A stretch of 43,258 nt of DNA from Prochlorococcus sp. AG-355-J09 (GTDB taxonomy: Bacteria; Cyanobacteriota; Cyanobacteriia; PCC-6307; Cyanobiaceae). A model generated the notes under the pieces. The model did not search any database. It was not told where the DNA came from and saw only the letters and a program-made list of their open reading frames with translations. A program made the translations under genes and the position numbers. Every line of letters starts with the position of its first letter. Position 1 is the stretch's first letter. The stretch lies in the NCBI GenBank assembly GCA_003278735.1, contig QCDO01000014.1:1-43258 (forward strand). The letters are read 5' to 3'. Below, one piece after another: positions 6,723 through 14,156 of the stretch.

Positions 6723-7721
6723 TTAACTGATATTTTCAACGAACGAAGAGTCAAATAATTTACTCATATCTGGTTTTTCAGGAATAAATCCTACCCTTAC
6801 CATAAAGTCTGCCATTTGTTTCGCTGCATAAGGCATATGTTTCATACCGAACCCATCACTAAAAGCTTCTAAATTTTCTTCCAAAGAAAAGAACCTGGTT
6901 CCACCTTTATATTGTTTATATTCGCGTGTTGGAATCCCAGCTCGCTTTGCCATGATCTTTTCAGATTTTCTTGGATTTTTTTCCATGAATTCTCTTACAT
7001 CCCACCATGTTTTAACAATTTTTTGAACATCATCTGGTCTTTCAGAAATCAAATCTCCGCTTACAGCTAATAAATCAGGGATTGCACCGGGATAATCTTT
7101 TGAACTAGCAATAACTCTTGCACCAGGCCTCTTCATTGCAGTTCCTGTAAATGGAGGGAATGCACCAACTGCATCAACTTTTCCTGCTGCGAATGCAGTT
7201 GCAGCCTGATCAGTTGGAAGACCTTTAATAATTACATCATCTCTAGTTAATCCAACATCATTAAGAGCTAAAACAAGTAAAAAATCATCAACAACACCTT
7301 CTTCTACTGCTACTGTTTTACCTTTTAAATCAGCAACACTTTTAATTGATTTATCTGCAATTATTTGGTCATTCCCTGCAGAATTATCATTAACTAAAAC
7401 AACTACTTCCCCTCCATTCTCTCCTGGCAAGAAAGAAATAGTATCATTAAGAGTCTGCGAATTTCCATCAATTTTACCAGCAGCAAAAGTTTCCATGGAT
7501 TGAAGATATCCATCAAACCATTTCATCTGAACATTAACTCCATTTTTTTCAAACATTTTTTGATCAACAGCTATCGCCCAGGGCCACCATCCTGCCCAGT
7601 TACTATATCCCAAAGTGATTGGTGCACCTTTTGGAGCTGCAGGACTTGATAGTGTACTTAATGAAATCGCTAATATTAAAGCCAGCAAAGAGGCAACAAA
7701 AACTCTTAATTTTTTAAACAT
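6723..7721 (-). CDS. ABC transporter substrate-binding protein (probable guanidine/nitrogen compound)
   Basis: A 332-residue periplasmic protein of the NMT1/THI5-like (SsuA/NrtA-related) class. A signal peptide is visible at residues 1-28 (VFVASLLALILAISLSTLSSPAA). The mature part starts ITLGYSNWAGWWPWAIAVDQKMF, with aromatic residues that commonly line the ligand pocket. It is the first gene of the minus-strand unit binding protein-permease-ATPase-Rieske. A perfect NtcA box lies 57 bp upstream. Adjacent hypB, hypA and guanidine hydrolase genes point to guanidine as ligand, but this is context only. Confidence 0.87.
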   Translation of the reverse strand: MFKKLRVFVASLLALILAISLSTLSSPAAPKGAPITLGYSNWAGWWPWAIAVDQKMFEKNGVNVQMKWFDGYLQSMETFAAGKIDGNSQTLNDTISFLPGENGGEVVVLVNDNSAGNDQIIADKSIKSVADLKGKTVAVEEGVVDDFLLVLALNDVGLTRDDVIIKGLPTDQAATAFAAGKVDAVGAFPPFTGTAMKRPGARVIASSKDYPGAIPDLLAVSGDLISERPDDVQKIVKTWWDVREFMEKNPRKSEKIMAKRAGIPTREYKQYKGGTRFFSLEENLEAFSDGFGMKHMPYAAKQMADFMVRVGFIPEKPDMSKLFDSSFVENIS

Positions 7722-7777
7722 TTTTAAAAAAAAATATTATGTAATATCAATACTCAAGAAAAAGCGAATCTAAAGTT

Positions 7778-7791
7778 GTAATGACTGATAC
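7778..7791 (-). promoter_or_regulatory. NtcA binding site (GTA-N8-TAC)
   Basis: GTA-ATGACTGA-TAC matches the NtcA consensus exactly. It lies 57 bp upstream of the binding-protein start, the range expected for a nitrogen-activated promoter. It sits between the 3' end of the hypB-like gene and the transporter unit, so it should drive the latter. Confidence 0.7.
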
Positions 7792-7821
7792 TTTTAAGAG
7801 ATTACTGTTACTTAATCAATA

Positions 7822-8505
7822 TTACTTATTTTTAAATTTTAGAATCTTTTTACTAATCCAATCTTGCCATAAATTGAATCCAGACTTGGTTATCGAAGAA
7901 ATTTCTATCACATCTGCATTCGGATTAGTTGAAGTTATATTTGATTTTAATTCATTGATATCAAAATTCAAATATGGTAATAAATCAACTTTAGTAATCA
8001 AAATTAAATCTGCTTCTCTAAACATTATTGGATATTTCAAAGGTTTATCCTCGCCTTCAGTAATACTTAAAAGTGCAACTTTAAAATGTTCCCCAATCTC
8101 AAATTCTGCAGGACAAACTAAATTTCCTACATTTTCCACTAACAAAATATCTAGTAAATCAGGATTAATTTTTTTTTCTAGTAATTTCAAACCTCCATTA
8201 ACCATATTTGCATCGAGATGGCACGCTCTTCCAGTTGTGATTGGCACTACTGGAATATTTAATTTTTCTAATCTTGTCGCATCAAGATTAGTAGTCATAT
8301 CACCCTCTAAAACAGCACTTTGAAATTCTTTTGAAAGATCTTCTAAAGTTAATTCAAGTAATCTCGTTTTTCCTGCACCAGGACTACTCATTATGTTCAA
8401 GCAAAGTAAATTATAATTATTTAACTTAACTTTATTTTTATAAGCTTGATGACTATTTTGATGAAGAATATTTAATTCAATTTTGTCTGAAATTGGTAAA
8501 TGCAT
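7822..8505 (-). CDS. hypB: HypB-like nickel-insertion GTPase (guanidine hydrolase accessory)
   Basis: A 227-residue SIMIBI GTPase. Walker A is SSPGAGKT at about residues 40-47, the metal-binding switch segment is ENVGNLVCPA, and the base-recognition motif is TKVDL. It lacks the long N-terminal His-rich or CxxCGC leader of classical HypB. No NiFe-hydrogenase genes occur nearby. In Synechocystis, relatives encoded next to the Ni-dependent guanidine hydrolase load nickel into that enzyme. Gene order here (hydrolase, hypA, hypB) matches that arrangement, so it most likely serves the hydrolase at 8909. Confidence 0.88.
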   Translation of the reverse strand: MHLPISDKIELNILHQNSHQAYKNKVKLNNYNLLCLNIMSSPGAGKTRLLELTLEDLSKEFQSAVLEGDMTTNLDATRLEKLNIPVVPITTGRACHLDANMVNGGLKLLEKKINPDLLDILLVENVGNLVCPAEFEIGEHFKVALLSITEGEDKPLKYPIMFREADLILITKVDLLPYLNFDINELKSNITSTNPNADVIEISSITKSGFNLWQDWISKKILKFKNK

Positions 8506-8545
8506 TTATATTTGAAAATACATTTTTATTCTAGATACTAAAATT

Positions 8546-8902
8546 CTACTTTTCTTTAAAGTCAATAGATGCGATTTTTAATTCCCTCCCGCTAATAATT
8601 TCCTCTAAATTAAAATTGCAACATGGAGATTTATATCCATTCTCTTTCTTTGGAAAATATGATCTATTGCATTTAGAGCATTTTCCTTCAAAAGGTATTG
8701 TTTCAATTTTAATCTCAGAGGAATCTAACCAAGAACCCAGGACTGCAGCATTAAAAGTATTTATTAATGATATTGGCTCTACACAAGTAAATTCGCCAAT
8801 TTTAAGATTAATCTTTTCAACAATTATTTTTTCTTTATTTTTTTTCTCTGCCCACTCTTCCATAGAAAGTATAAGGCATTTTGTCATATCTACCTCATGC
8901 AC
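8546..8902 (-). CDS. hypA: HypA-like nickel chaperone (guanidine hydrolase accessory)
   Basis: A 118-residue HypA-type protein. It begins at a GTG with the family's MHE N-terminus, whose His2 is the nickel ligand. A zinc ribbon is formed by Cys-x2-Cys (KCSKCN) and a second pair written SPCC, where the usual Cys-x2-Cys is replaced by adjacent cysteines. That change is worth noting, since it alters the structural zinc site. The gene lies six bases after the hydrolase and 40 bases before hypB, so the three form one operon. Its role is nickel delivery. Confidence 0.87.
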   Translation of the reverse strand: MHEVDMTKCLILSMEEWAEKKNKEKIIVEKINLKIGEFTCVEPISLINTFNAAVLGSWLDSSEIKIETIPFEGKCSKCNRSYFPKKENGYKSPCCNFNLEEIISGRELKIASIDFKEK

Positions 8903-8908
8903 AATAAT

Positions 8909-10099
8909 CTATCTCCATTTTTGATCAACTTGCATATTGCATTTATCTGAAATCCATTCTGGTTTAGATTTTCTTGGGAGCTGACCACTTACTACAAGAT
9001 GTGCAATTGAATCACAAATAACTCTAGTAGCTAATAGAGCTGTCATATCACTTACATCATATGGAGGCGAAACCTCAACAAGCTCAATTCCACATACATT
9101 AACTTTTCTGATAATGTACTCCAAAAGTTTTAATGCCTCTCGAGGTAATAAACCCCCAGGTTCAGGCCAACCAGTTCCAGGGACAAATCCAGCATCAATA
9201 CAATCAATATCAAAAGAAATATATACACAGTCAGTTCCATCAGTAGCTTTTTCAATCGCAAAATCAGCGGCCTCTTTTAATCCCATTTCACAAATATCAG
9301 TAACTGTTAAAACATTTGTACTTCGTTCCCTGCAAATTTTCACTCCTTCTCTTGGTACTTGCCAACCTCCAATTCCTAATTGAACAAGATTTTTTGCAGG
9401 TGCATTTTTCATATTAGTTGCATGAAACCATGGACAGGTATGCATTCTTTCATCTAAATCTGTTTCTTGGGTATCTACATGTCTATCAAAATGAATGATC
9501 CCTACTTTTTTATCTCCTAAGTGGCGACAAACTCCTCTAACTGTGGGAAAACCTATTGAATGATCTCCACCTAAAATAATTGGAAATGCACCACTAGCAA
9601 AAATATGAGCAACCCCCTTTGAAATTTGATCAAAACTTTTTTCATTATTAGCTGGAATTGTAAAAATATCTCCTACATCACAAATAGAAATCTGCTCTCT
9701 CAAATCCACTCCCATTTCGTAATTGTAAGGAGTATAAAGAGCAGAAATTTTTCTTATTCCTTGAGGTCCGAATCTTGTCCCGGGCCTATAAGTAGTTCCA
9801 GAATCATGAGGAACACCAACGATCGCAACATCATAATTTCCCACTTCATTTACATTTTCAACATATGGAGCTTTCATGAAAGTATTGATACCTGCAAAAT
9901 GGGGCAATTCTCCTCTTGAAAATGTAGATATATTTCTATCGACAATACTTTTTGCTCCTTCTAAACCATATTCCTTTGATCGGGCAACCTCCTTTTCCCA
10001 TCCTTTAAGAGGTAATTTTAATTCTTTTTCTAAAGCATCCATTCCTTCGCTGGGATGCTTCCTTATAAAGTTTTGATTTTTAGATGATTCAGAAGTCAC
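8909..10099 (-). CDS. gdmH: Ureohydrolase of the nickel-dependent guanidine hydrolase (GdmH) type; often annotated as agmatinase SpeB
   Basis: A 396-residue arginase/agmatinase-fold enzyme starting at GTG 10099. Metal-binding motifs are GGDHS (177-181), FDRHVDT (204-210) and SFDID (295-299). An Arg replaces the usual Ala between the Asp and His of the second motif. The N-terminal extension of about 85 residues and the segment PGTGWPEPGGL match the guanidine-hydrolase branch rather than classical agmatinases. That branch splits guanidine into ammonia and urea. Co-encoded HypA and HypB for nickel loading strengthen the call. No guanidine riboswitch was seen upstream. Confidence 0.85.
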   Translation of the reverse strand: MTSESSKNQNFIRKHPSEGMDALEKELKLPLKGWEKEVARSKEYGLEGAKSIVDRNISTFSRGELPHFAGINTFMKAPYVENVNEVGNYDVAIVGVPHDSGTTYRPGTRFGPQGIRKISALYTPYNYEMGVDLREQISICDVGDIFTIPANNEKSFDQISKGVAHIFASGAFPIILGGDHSIGFPTVRGVCRHLGDKKVGIIHFDRHVDTQETDLDERMHTCPWFHATNMKNAPAKNLVQLGIGGWQVPREGVKICRERSTNVLTVTDICEMGLKEAADFAIEKATDGTDCVYISFDIDCIDAGFVPGTGWPEPGGLLPREALKLLEYIIRKVNVCGIELVEVSPPYDVSDMTALLATRVICDSIAHLVVSGQLPRKSKPEWISDKCNMQVDQKWR

Positions 10100-10309
10100 A
10101 AATTTAAAATTCTTTTTACACTTATTTCAATATTGTCAATAAAAATAAAAATGAACCATAAACTTGCTTTAAAAGATTCTCATTTAAACATTGTTAAATA
10201 ACTATTCGCAAAAATAAAATAAATAACTCTATTAAAAAAGCCAGCTGACTTAAATACAAAAGTATTAAAAATATTTAATAACTCAATAAATGATATAAGA
10301 CGGTATTAG

Positions 10310-10426
10310 TTAAAAATTATAAGATATTTTATTTTTCATATTTTCAATTTTATTGATTAATTCATTTAACCATTCTGTATTATTTTGCTCTTGTCTTTTA
10401 TGACTTTGACTTTTTTGAGTACTCAT
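10310..10426 (-). CDS. small hypothetical peptide (38 aa), paralogue of the one at 11214
   Basis: ATG at 10426, stop TAA at 10310-10312. It begins MSTQKS, is basic and polar, and has a Trp-Leu helix (NNTEWLNELINKIENMKNK). The gene at 11214 shares the pattern Met-Ser-Thr, Lys-rich stretch, then Asn-Asn-Thr-x-Trp-Leu-x-x-Leu-Ile-Asn. Conservation of this pattern between two separate frames argues that both are real. Function unknown. Confidence 0.5.
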   Translation of the reverse strand: MSTQKSQSHKRQEQNNTEWLNELINKIENMKNKISYNF

Positions 10427-10635
10427 AAATTTCTTACTTTTATATCTATTTAATATATCTTCAAAAATTAAGGTAATCAATAAGCATCATTACCAAATCA
10501 ATTGATAAAACAAGCTTTAGTAACATTTCATACAAACCTATCCATCACAAATTAACTAAGGAAATTATTAAGTATTTTCTACGATGTTTTTATTTGAAAT
10601 TCTGATTTGAATTAGGAAAGGGTATAGATATTCCT

Positions 10636-10743
10636 ATGGAAAAATCATTTCTAAATTTCATTTATTGGATCTTAGTAAAGTCAGCTGAAAGTTACTACGG
10701 AGATTCATTAAAAACAGAAGTGCCATATACACCTTATTTTTAG
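10636..10743 (+). CDS. small hypothetical peptide (35 aa)
   Basis: ATG at 10636, TAG at 10741-10743. A hydrophobic N-terminal helix (FLNFIYWILVKSAESYY) is followed by a polar tail ending PYTPYF. GAAAGGG about 14 bases upstream may serve as a weak ribosome site. It could be a membrane-associated peptide. With a size this small and no relative in the window, a chance frame cannot be excluded. Confidence 0.35.
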   Translation: MEKSFLNFIYWILVKSAESYYGDSLKTEVPYTPYF

Positions 10744-10844
10744 TTTTGTTGGACTTTAACTTTTAATATTAAATCTCTAGTTTGAGATCTATTATTTTGG
10801 AATTAATTTATCAAAAAACAAAAAATGGGTTACTTATAGATTCA

Positions 10845-10970
10845 CTAACAAAATAATCTATTACGTTGAATTTCTTTTACTGATTGTGAATAAATTTTTG
10901 CGGTAAGGATCGCTCCAAAATTAACTAAAACTACAATTAGAAGAAGTAGCTCAATTGCGAGGTTGGTCAC
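10845..10970 (-). CDS. small one-helix membrane peptide (41 aa), GTG start
   Basis: A strong GGAGG at 10979-10983 sits eight bases before GTG 10970. The peptide is a single hydrophobic helix at about residues 4-25 (LAIELLLLIVVLVNFGAILTA) with a basic tail (SQSVKEIQRNRLF) ending in Cys. The ribosome site and membrane layout make it credible despite its size. It lies downstream of two other minus-strand small genes (11047, 11214) and may be co-transcribed with them. The family is not recognised. Confidence 0.5.
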   Translation of the reverse strand: MTNLAIELLLLIVVLVNFGAILTAKIYSQSVKEIQRNRLFC

Positions 10971-11046
10971 AAGATTAACCTCCTTAAATTTATATAAAAT
11001 CCTATAACTTCAGAATAGGTATTGAATAGAGTTTAAATTCCTATTT

Positions 11047-11211
11047 TTAGCCATCGAGATTCTTTGGTCCTAGACTGGATTCACAATGTTCGACACATTC
11101 TTCTAAAGACTTTTCAGAATTACTCTTAATTTTGCAACTACGAAGACAATCATAGAAGGCATACTTGGGATCTAATTCATTTTTGAATTGTTTATTTCTA
11201 AATGTATTCAT
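11047..11211 (-). CDS. small twin CX3C peptide (54 aa)
   Basis: ATG at 11211, TAA at 11047-11049. Two Cys-x3-Cys motifs (CLRSC at residues 22-26 and CVEHC at 39-43) lie in two predicted helices separated by a charged linker. This is a helical-hairpin pattern that can form two disulfides or bind one metal ion. It starts two bases after the stop of the 35-aa gene upstream, so they are co-transcribed. A role in redox or metal binding is inference. Confidence 0.5.
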   Translation of the reverse strand: MNTFRNKQFKNELDPKYAFYDCLRSCKIKSNSEKSLEECVEHCESSLGPKNLDG

Positions 11212-11213
11212 GA

Positions 11214-11321
11214 TCAAACTACCTTTGATTTTTTTTCAAGTTGATTAATTAATTTATCCAACCAAAGAGTGTTATTTATCTTTTTTGTGTTTTTAAAGTA
11301 TTTCGTTTTGTAAGTACTCAT
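11214..11321 (-). CDS. small hypothetical peptide (35 aa), paralogue of the one at 10310
   Basis: ATG at 11321, TGA at 11214-11216. It shares with the gene at 10310 the start Met-Ser-Thr, a basic middle and the helix signature NNT-x-Trp-Leu-x-x-Leu-Ile-Asn. GGAGG is found eight bases upstream (CCTCC at 11330-11334 on the plus strand). It precedes the twin CX3C gene by two bases. Function unknown. Confidence 0.5.
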   Translation of the reverse strand: MSTYKTKYFKNTKKINNTLWLDKLINQLEKKSKVV

Positions 11322-11457
11322 GAAGTGATACCTCCAATCAGTGGATCTAATTTAAAGGTGATGATTCAAATTTCCTAGAGCAAAAATACTGATTATGAAA
11401 TTACTGAAATATTTTAAAAACGATTAATTTATAGTTTTTATTTTAGGTATTAAACCT

Positions 11458-11485
11458 CTTGATTCTTGTATATAGCTAGTACTAA
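11458..11485 (+). promoter_or_regulatory. shared promoter-like motif, copy 2
   Basis: Same length and mostly the same bases as the block at 1862: CTTGATT, TTG, ATA and a terminal GTACTAA at matching positions. It lies 26 bp before the ATG of the 56-aa gene. It includes TTGTATATAG as an extended -10-like element. Confidence 0.35.
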
Positions 11486-11511
11486 CTAACTTATAAAAAA
11501 GGGGGTTAATC

Positions 11512-11682
11512 ATGATTTACGGAAATCAAATTAAAAATAAAATTCAATATGCATTTGGTGGTTTGTTTGATAATTTATCAATTGAGAGAAAACTAACTTA
11601 TGCTCAAATGGAATGTATGCAATTCGGAATTTGTAATTATGCTTCAAGACAAGTTGAGGAAGTTCCCTTTTTTCATTATTAA
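11512..11682 (+). CDS. small hypothetical protein (56 aa)
   Basis: ATG at 11512 is preceded by GGGGG seven bases upstream and by the promoter-like motif at 11458. The product is soluble, with an amphipathic first half (IKNKIQYAFGGLFDNL), a middle segment IERKLTYAQMECMQFGICNY with two Cys, and an aromatic end (PFFHY). A terminator-like hairpin follows at 11703. The combination of promoter, ribosome site and terminator supports it as a gene of unknown function. Confidence 0.6.
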   Translation: MIYGNQIKNKIQYAFGGLFDNLSIERKLTYAQMECMQFGICNYASRQVEEVPFFHY

Positions 11683-11702
11683 TTTAAATTTATTTTAAAC
11701 GA

Positions 11703-11720
11703 AGGGGAATTAGCTCCTTC
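11703..11720 (+). terminator. terminator hairpin sharing the core of the 45-bp element
   Basis: AAGGGG-AATTAG-CTCCTT forms a 6-bp stem with one G-U pair, followed by CTC. Its core GGGGAATTAGCTCC differs by one base from that of the repeated element at 12836, but the palindromic first half is missing. It also contains the stop codon of the convergent minus-strand gene. Confidence 0.5.
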
Positions 11721-12024
11721 TCACCCAATCAGGAGATCCACTAAACCAATCAGCAAGGTCATCATTTTTCGGATCGAAATGATTTTCGGTTTCTAAACCA
11801 TCAAGGCCAAGATTTTGGATAAGTCCATTTATTCCATCTGATTTTTGCTTGCCATATCTCCTCAAACTATTAGCTTTCTTAAGCCATGTCCATATAGTTG
11901 AATTATGTTTTGCAAACTTTTCTACATAAATTCTTTCCTCCAATGCGACAGGTTCATCTAGTGAAATCCTTTTTACAATATTCTTAATTTTTAAACGAGT
12001 CTTGTTGGTTAAAAACATATTCAT
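11710..12024 (-). CDS. conserved-looking hypothetical protein (104 aa)
   Basis: A soluble, helical protein with a basic first half (TRLKIKNIVKRISLDEPVALEER), a Trp-rich centre (STIWTWLKKANSLRRYGKQ) and an acidic end containing DDLADWFSGSPDWVRR. It lacks a signal peptide and Cys. It resembles short hypothetical proteins common in marine picocyanobacteria, but no domain name can be given. It is convergent with the 56-aa gene, sharing its terminator. Confidence 0.6.
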   Translation of the reverse strand: MNMFLTNKTRLKIKNIVKRISLDEPVALEERIYVEKFAKHNSTIWTWLKKANSLRRYGKQKSDGINGLIQNLGLDGLETENHFDPKNDDLADWFSGSPDWVRRS

Positions 12025-12402
12025 AAAAGAAGTTAATGTTTTATAAAAGTTTTTTTTATGAATGTCTTGTCAATCTTTATTTCAAGAAAAAGTATTTTTT
12101 AGGAGCTTTTCAAGGACAAATATATTTATTTAATAACAGGTATATTCAAATGGTAAAAAAGACTACTTAATTCGATTTATATAACTTATATAAAACAAGT
12201 TCCATATAAGTTTCTCTATACAATTTAAGATTTAATTTATAATATTGAGGAAAGAAAACTTACACTAACATTAGATTTAAAATAGGAGGGCTAGCTCCTT
12301 ATAAAAGATTTATACAAAAACATAAAAAGTTAAATCAAGTACTGACAGATATTTAAAAAATAAATACTATAAGTCTAAATAATTTTTTAGAAATTCAAAT
12401 TC
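12025..12402 (+). other. intergenic stretch without a supported gene
   Basis: About 380 bp of AT-rich sequence between divergent genes. The only structure noted is AGGAG-GGCTAG-CTCCT at 12283-12298, a hairpin without a T-run that shares GCTAGCTCCTT with the terminators nearby. It may be a decayed terminator. Promoters for both flanking genes should lie here. Confidence 0.4.
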
Positions 12403-12828
12403 ATGATCAAGAATTTATTCATCGCATTAGCTTTTGCATTAATGCTTATCAATCCAAGCATTTCCATAGCTGCAGAATCTCCTGTTGATGTACAAGAAAT
12501 CTTCACCTCTTCAGAAAACATTGATGGAGATAATTTTAAGTATCCCAAAGGAAAAGCTGAAATGCGTTTGATTAGAGTAGAAGTTGAAAATGGAGCAACG
12601 ATACCAATGCACTCTCATCCGGTACCTTTACTGGGACATATTGAAAGTGGTGAATTAACGCTTGCTGAAAAGACCGGTATTAGTAAAACCTTTAAGGAGG
12701 GAGATTCATTTGTTCTCTCAGCAAATACTCCCGCTCATACAATGGCTAATAGTGGCAATTCTTCAGCAGTTATGTGGGTTGCTGTAGCTTCAGCAGAAGG
12801 TGTACCGACTCTGAATCCTGAAGAATAA
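12403..12828 (+). CDS. secreted cupin-domain protein (141 aa)
   Basis: Residues 1-24 are a signal peptide (a hydrophobic core ending SISIAAES). The rest is a single cupin barrel: first motif PMHSHPVPLLGHIESGEL with His-x-His and a later Glu and His as probable metal ligands, second motif FVLSANTPAHTMANSGNSSA. It is therefore a periplasmic metal-binding protein of unknown substrate. It is followed seven bases later by copy b of the 45-bp element. Confidence 0.75.
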   Translation: MIKNLFIALAFALMLINPSISIAAESPVDVQEIFTSSENIDGDNFKYPKGKAEMRLIRVEVENGATIPMHSHPVPLLGHIESGELTLAEKTGISKTFKEGDSFVLSANTPAHTMANSGNSSAVMWVAVASAEGVPTLNPEE

Positions 12829-12835
12829 ATCAACC

Positions 12836-12881
12836 TGATTGACAGTCAATCTAAACTAGGGGCAATTAGCTCCTTTTTTTT
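12836..12881 (+). repeat. 45-bp repeated palindrome-terminator element, copy b
   Basis: Perfect palindrome GATTGAC-A-GTCAATC, then TAAA, then the hairpin AGGGGC-AATTA-GCTCCT and nine T. It fills the gap between the cupin gene and the next start codon almost exactly (ATG at 12883), so the downstream leader is essentially the element itself. Confidence 0.75.
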
Positions 12882-12882
12882 T

Positions 12883-13191
12883 ATGACTGCTAAAAATTTT
12901 ATGAATGTTGTTAGATTTAAATTAAAGTCAGATTGTGTAGATAAATATTTTCAAGTAATAGATAAAACAAGCTTTGAGGGGATGACTCAAAGATATATCG
13001 CTAAAACTGGAGATTATGATTACTGTTTTGTTGGGATCTGGAAAAGTGCAGAAGCTATTGCAGCTCAAAGACCAGCTATGATTGCTCACCTTGATGAGGT
13101 TAGAGGATTTATGGAAGAGTTGTCTCCTGAACTTGGAGTAACTGATCCCGTTTCAGGAAATATTGTTTCTAAAGTTGGTTATCATGATTGA
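12883..13191 (+). CDS. ABM-like dimeric alpha-beta barrel protein (102 aa)
   Basis: A small soluble protein with the strand-helix pattern of antibiotic-biosynthesis-monooxygenase (ABM) or related ferredoxin-like dimers: FMNVVRFKLKSDCVDKYFQ at the start and YDYCFVGIWKSAEAIAAQRP in the middle. Such proteins oxidise quinols or act as small regulators. The start codon follows directly after the T-run of repeat copy b without a ribosome site. Its stop codon lies inside repeat copy c. The exact family is uncertain. Confidence 0.6.
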   Translation: MTAKNFMNVVRFKLKSDCVDKYFQVIDKTSFEGMTQRYIAKTGDYDYCFVGIWKSAEAIAAQRPAMIAHLDEVRGFMEELSPELGVTDPVSGNIVSKVGYHD

Positions 13192-13230
13192 CAGTTGATC
13201 TAATTTTAAAGGAACAAAACCCTAGTTTTT
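13185..13230 (+). repeat. 45-bp repeated palindrome-terminator element, copy c (degenerate)
   Basis: Starts TGATTGACAGTTGATCTAA like copy a. The terminator half (AAAGG, AACAAAA, CCCTAG, TTTTT) is eroded. The TGA stop of the ABM-like gene is part of the element. Confidence 0.6.
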
Positions 13231-13257
13231 ACTAATAAATTTTTCAAATAAAAACTT

Positions 13258-13977
13258 ATGAAAGGTCAATGGATAAATATTTATAGTGGCGATTTACCTT
13301 TAAGATCTTGGTGGGTAGATTCTGGAAATGAGTTTGAATATATCACTATGGTTTTACCAGAGGTATTTGGAATAAATAATTGGATAAGAAGTTTTTCTGA
13401 AAAATTAGCTGCACAAAATTTACCTGTATTAGCCATCCCCCTTTATGGAAGAACAGCTCCAAATTTGGATTTAGGGTACAGCGAAGAGGATTTAAAATTA
13501 GGCAGGCATCATAAAAATTTAACTACTTTTAAAAATATTATTGAAGATGTTTCTGCAGCAATAAATTGGGTTAAAGAAAAATATCCAAAAAAGAAAATCG
13601 CTATTATTGGATTTTGTTTTGGTGGGCATGCTGCACTTATTGCATCTTCTTTGAAAGGAATAGATAATTCATTTTGTTTTTATGGAGCAGGAGTTACAAC
13701 TCCAAGAACCGATACTAATTTTGCCCCTATAGTTTTGCTCGAAAAAGTTTCAGGTAATTTAAATTTTATTTGCGGATCTGCAGATGATTTGATTCCTTTA
13801 AAAGATCGATTAGAAATAAAAAAAATGTTTAAAAAATTTGATCCTTTAGAAGAGAGATTTAGTTATATTGAAATTGAAGGAGCTGATCATGGCTTTATGT
13901 GCGAGGAGAGAGAATCCTTTGATCAAACGGCATCATTAATAGGTTGGAACTTATTGATGAAAGAATTAATTAATTGA
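13258..13977 (+). CDS. dienelactone-hydrolase-like alpha/beta hydrolase (239 aa)
   Basis: An alpha/beta hydrolase of the dienelactone hydrolase family. The Cys nucleophile sits in the elbow GFCFGG (within IAIIGFCFGGHAAL). An Asp follows in SADDLIPL and a His in GADHGFMCEE, completing a Cys-Asp-His triad. The length fits the family. There is no signal peptide, so it acts in the cytoplasm. Natural substrates in cyanobacteria are unknown. It is downstream of repeat copy c and ends before a 180-bp gap that contains a relic of the EVE gene. Confidence 0.8.
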   Translation: MKGQWINIYSGDLPLRSWWVDSGNEFEYITMVLPEVFGINNWIRSFSEKLAAQNLPVLAIPLYGRTAPNLDLGYSEEDLKLGRHHKNLTTFKNIIEDVSAAINWVKEKYPKKKIAIIGFCFGGHAALIASSLKGIDNSFCFYGAGVTTPRTDTNFAPIVLLEKVSGNLNFICGSADDLIPLKDRLEIKKMFKKFDPLEERFSYIEIEGADHGFMCEERESFDQTASLIGWNLLMKELIN

Positions 13978-14045
13978 TAATATAAAACTAATAGTACGAT
14001 GTTATATTCACGATTCGTTCACGACTTGCAATTTCTTTCTAATTA

Positions 14046-14088
14046 ATTGATAAGACTGAAATTAATTACTGGCGAATGAAAAGTGAGC
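14046..14088 (+). pseudogene. relic of the 5' end of the EVE-domain gene, copy 1
   Basis: 43 bases match 28809-28851 with five differences, covering the last bases before the start codon and the first 12 codons. The ATG has become AAG. Translated in frame it reads TEINYWRMKSE against TEINYWLMKSE in the intact gene. Similarity also continues leftward (AATTTCTT). It lies just left of the Nit1C cluster. Confidence 0.7.
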
Positions 14089-14156
14089 TCGTCTAGTTAT
14101 AACTGTGTTCTCAAAGAATAAGTTTCTATCCAAACTTTTAGCAAAATTTGTATTAT

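Noticed and set aside
7741..7753. A second NtcA box (GTA...TAC) close to the binding-protein gene
   Set aside because: The spacing is seven bases, not eight; the exact-spacing box at 7778 was preferred.
7781..8323. 180-aa plus-strand frame opposite the hypB-like gene
   Set aside because: It is the reverse reading of a clearly coding GTPase gene and has no domain of its own.
7822..8902. Hydrogenase maturation genes indicating a NiFe hydrogenase
   Set aside because: No hydrogenase subunits or other hyp genes are present, and the operon position points to the guanidine hydrolase instead.
10100..10309. Guanidine riboswitch upstream of the guanidine hydrolase
   Set aside because: Neither the ykkC (guanidine-I) conserved core nor the paired ACGR-loop hairpins of guanidine-II, nor the guanidine-III core, could be found; the stretch is plain AT-rich sequence apart from AATAC-AAAA-GTATT.
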